NCBI RefSeq assembly: GCF_021347895.1
Contig: NC_067113.1
Coordinates: 45,857,474 to 45,921,473, forward strand
Source of the DNA: Acanthochromis polyacanthus
Lineage: Eukaryota > Chordata > Actinopteri > Pomacentridae
Length of the DNA: 64,000 nucleotides
Direction of reading: 5' to 3'
In this document: in pieces, positions 61,157-64,000 of the stretch
Numbering within the stretch: the first letter of the stretch is position 1
Layout: every line of letters starts with the position of its first letter
Notes under the pieces: model-generated
Told to the model about the DNA's origin: nothing
What the model saw: only the letters and a program-made list of their open reading frames with translations
The model's database searches: none
Made by a program: the position numbers and the translations under genes

Positions 61157-64000
61157 TGTACACACGTATATAACGTCTGATTTGTGACACGTTAAATATG
61201 ATTTGGTTTATCCACTCATTGCGCATTTAATGGCCCCTGATGCACTTTACGTCTTTATCTGGTGTTAGCAGAGCAGCAAAATAGCCTTGAAGCTGATAAA
61301 AAGCTCTCAGCAAAACAGGTGCTCGTCATCAACAGCAGCACATGGACCCTCAAAGCGCAGTGCTGTGAAAGTTTCCTTCTGAATCAGTGCAGCTATTCCT
61401 TCAGCAAAAATGCTCTCAGATGCTTCATATAACTCAACAGAAATAAAACTTAGCTGCAGCCCAGCAGCACTGGATCTGCATTGGTGCTTTGTATGACTTA
61501 TGTGGACGGGGATCCACAGTTTTAATGGCATTCAGCTGCTATTGATTGAATGGTACTTTGCTTGTGCTGTGTAGTCATGAAATTGAATAAGCAATGAACT
61601 GTTCTGTTCTTTGGAGGAGCTGTGGTTCTTGCTAGTTTTCTAAAAAAAAATAAAAAATACCACAGTTGTGCTATGAAAGCAGAGCTGCTACCTGTTTTCA
61701 CCCATTGTGCTGCAGGACGTACATCCATTTATTGACATGATTGTTGAGGTTTAAGCACGGTGAACTGCGAGTCACCTCTCTTGTGATTTCTTTTTATGCC
61801 AACTATCATCCACTTGAAATTAAATTGTATTCTGCTGCAGCGCTATACATTCTCACTTAGAAACACAGGAAAGAGGTAACTTTGTCTCCCGACGCTTTAT
61901 TTGTTTAGAAATCTTTACTTTGTGTGAAGACACTGAGCTGTGAACATCACGGGAGACCATGTGAAGAAAGGACCTTCTCCTCCTCCCCGCTTTCTCCCCC
62001 ATTGCCTCTCGAGGCTAAGATTAGTTCTTAGAAGTTGTTACTTTACAATTTTGCCCCAAGCTCAGGAGAGAAGCAGCTGAAAACAACAAATGTTCAGCTC
62101 CAGCTAAATCCTCCCCATCCTTTAGTCAGCTCCTCTCCATCCGCAGCCTTGTGAGTGACATTTATGAACTTCGGGAGGTGTTTGAACAATAACTCCTAAA
62201 AGGGTTTTCTTGCCAGGATTTTCTTCCCTGCTCGCTACATGGAACAAGCTTGCGGCTTCCTGGTTACCACATGAGTTAGCTTAGCAACCACTCAACACAG
62301 TGGTAATGCATCTTTAAACAATCAGATTGCTGCTCTGTAATTATGCATAATATAATCCATGTTACAGTCTTGCGTGCATGAAGAAGTTTGGCATAAACAA
62401 ATGCAATTTACTGAGCTGGTTAAACAGTACTTGACACAGCTTAAACTGCAGCCACATGACCTCAGATGATATGCTTCTATGAAACTTGCAATGGTCTTTA
62501 TTTATCTGTTTTAACCAGGAGGAGCAAACAAAATATGTCCTTCTCTTTTTTTCTTAACTACTGTGGTGTTTAATACTATGTTTTCCATTTTGTAATCAGC
62601 TTTTCAATATGTAGGGCCTTCATTTTTATCAAGAAGTGCCTCTTAAAGTATTTCTTTCTGCTCCCAGGAGATGCAATAATGGCTGCTATTACAAAACAAT
62701 GCAATGAATGAAGAAATAATTATTGTCTTGTATGCCGCTATTCAGTATTCTGAAAAAAAAATCCATTGCACATGCTGATAAAAAGTATTATCCTGAAGTC
62801 ATCAAAGGTTTTTAACCAATGTTTGCTGCATAAATACATATTAGAGCTTCTTTCAGGTCTTTCTGGCAACTATTTCAAAATGGCACTTTACAACACAGTC
62901 TCTCTCAGTGGAGCTATTATGTCATAATGGTGCTTTAAATCACAAAACCTTTGTAGCTCAATCAAGCAAACTCTTTGGCTGCTTCTTCAGTCTGAATGAT
63001 CTGACTTCAAGTGGAATGAAAAAAGGCAAATTATAAAAAAAAACAAAAAACATTGGATTTAATCGCATGGTTTCTCTGTATTTATTAATAATTATCTTTC
63101 TAATTTGGAACACTTTGGGTCTCCATAGCGCTGACAGTTGCTGATCATGGAGGCGCGAAGGAATCCCAGTATATTCTAAGCTGCTGCAGTATGTTTGTTA
63201 CCTGCTGTTCATGCCAAAGCAGCCACTTTTTTCCACTGAGAGCAGGCCAGATTTCATTTCATCCAGAACACGCTGCCAGCCTAACAGAGACATAATATCA
63301 AGGAGGTTGAATTCTGGACAATGAATAACTGTCATCCTCCTTAATCGCTTTTTTACTTGCAAATGGTGCATTAACAATGTGATTCCATAAATTTTGTATT
63401 ATGGATCTCAGGCAGCAGGAGCCTTCTGACTTGGATCAAAGCAGATCCATGACACTGTGGGGGGAAATCAGTCAAAAAGACATAAATGCTGCTCAACATA
63501 TTTCCACCAGGCCTGCTCTCTCTGTCTTTGTGCACTTACATCTCGAAGTTTGATAGAAATGGCCATTAAGAAATAGTTTTTTGCTTCCACATAGTCATCT
63601 CTCAATAGTCCGAGACAATTTCAAACTTCTGCTCGGTTTCATTTCTTCTAAGAGCCCCTTTTATTGACTCTCTCTCCACTGCCGATGACATTTAACTGAG
63701 CACATGTCTATGGGTGCTGAGCAACGCTGCAGCTTCACTGCATCTCCAGGGTCAAGAGCGCTCCCCGGCTAAATTAGACCCCAAATTCTGATCACTCACT
63801 CCAATTTATTTCAATTAACACCGGGTCACACCGGTGCTAGCAAACCAGGAAGGAAAAAAAAAGGCTACGTGCCATTCGAGTGGGTGAAACTAAAGAAGAG
63901 AGTGACAGGGACAAGCTGAAGAACAGCTGCCTTGCAAGGTGGAATGGGCTTAGCATTTAGTTGCTACTGGCAACCGCACACAGCCTGATCACAAGAAACT
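61157..64000. other. Intergenic to window end, no gene seen
   Basis: No supported frame and no recognised transposon. 63050-63450 is unique and repeat-free (ctgtatttattaataattat; gcgctgacagttgctgatca) and is another place to test for conserved non-coding DNA. Confidence 0.35.

Overview
The window reads as nuclear DNA of a ray-finned (teleost) fish, probably percomorph. The evidence is vertebrate genes with vertebrate gene order, intergenic DNA with no prokaryotic operon structure, long (TA)n, (GT)n and (AG)n tracts, and transposon and SINE families typical of teleosts. I cannot name the species.

Genes. Three protein-coding genes are supported, all on the + strand. (1) Positions 1-432 are the 3' end of the last coding exon of ppp1r3a, the glycogen-targeting subunit of protein phosphatase 1, including its C-terminal membrane anchor. 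(2) Positions 46471-46653 encode a 60-residue signal-peptide plus single-membrane-helix microprotein, smim30. (3) Positions 50395-51510 encode GPR85 (SREB2), an orphan class A receptor, in one coding exon. A candidate non-coding first exon and NRF-1-type promoter site lie near 48.8-49.0 kb and a long 3' UTR runs to about 53.37 kb. PPP1R3A, SMIM30 and GPR85 are also neighbours in mammals, so the locus is a conserved microsynteny block, here with about 46 kb between ppp1r3a and smim30. The genes do not form an operon and no shared pathway is implied; conserved linkage more likely reflects shared regulatory DNA.

Rest of the window. 0.6-46 kb is intergenic and rich in transposon remains: three full-length tRNA-derived SINEs with target-site duplications (6.15, 22.45, 41.93 kb); a Tc1-like element with a broken DD34E transposase, itself split by a 485-bp element (24.39-26.29 kb); older Tc1-like relics (20.3, 41.1, 41.5 kb); a nested insertion with a doubled 3' end (7.0-7.56 kb); a hAT-like MITE (14.66-15.09 kb); six related foldback units (33.5-37.4 kb); a 60-bp degenerate tandem array (37.5-37.95 kb); a composite teleost repeat (39.38-40.53 kb); and a roughly 260-bp AT-rich satellite-like array (44.86-45.9 kb). 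A pair of diverged, collinear blocks (20.8-22.1 and 26.3-28.4 kb) looks like an old local duplication or two copies of one long repeat. 53.4-64 kb is intergenic with few repeats and contains stretches that look like candidate conserved non-coding DNA, which only alignment could confirm. I found no prokaryotic-style system, CRISPR array, rRNA or true tRNA gene.
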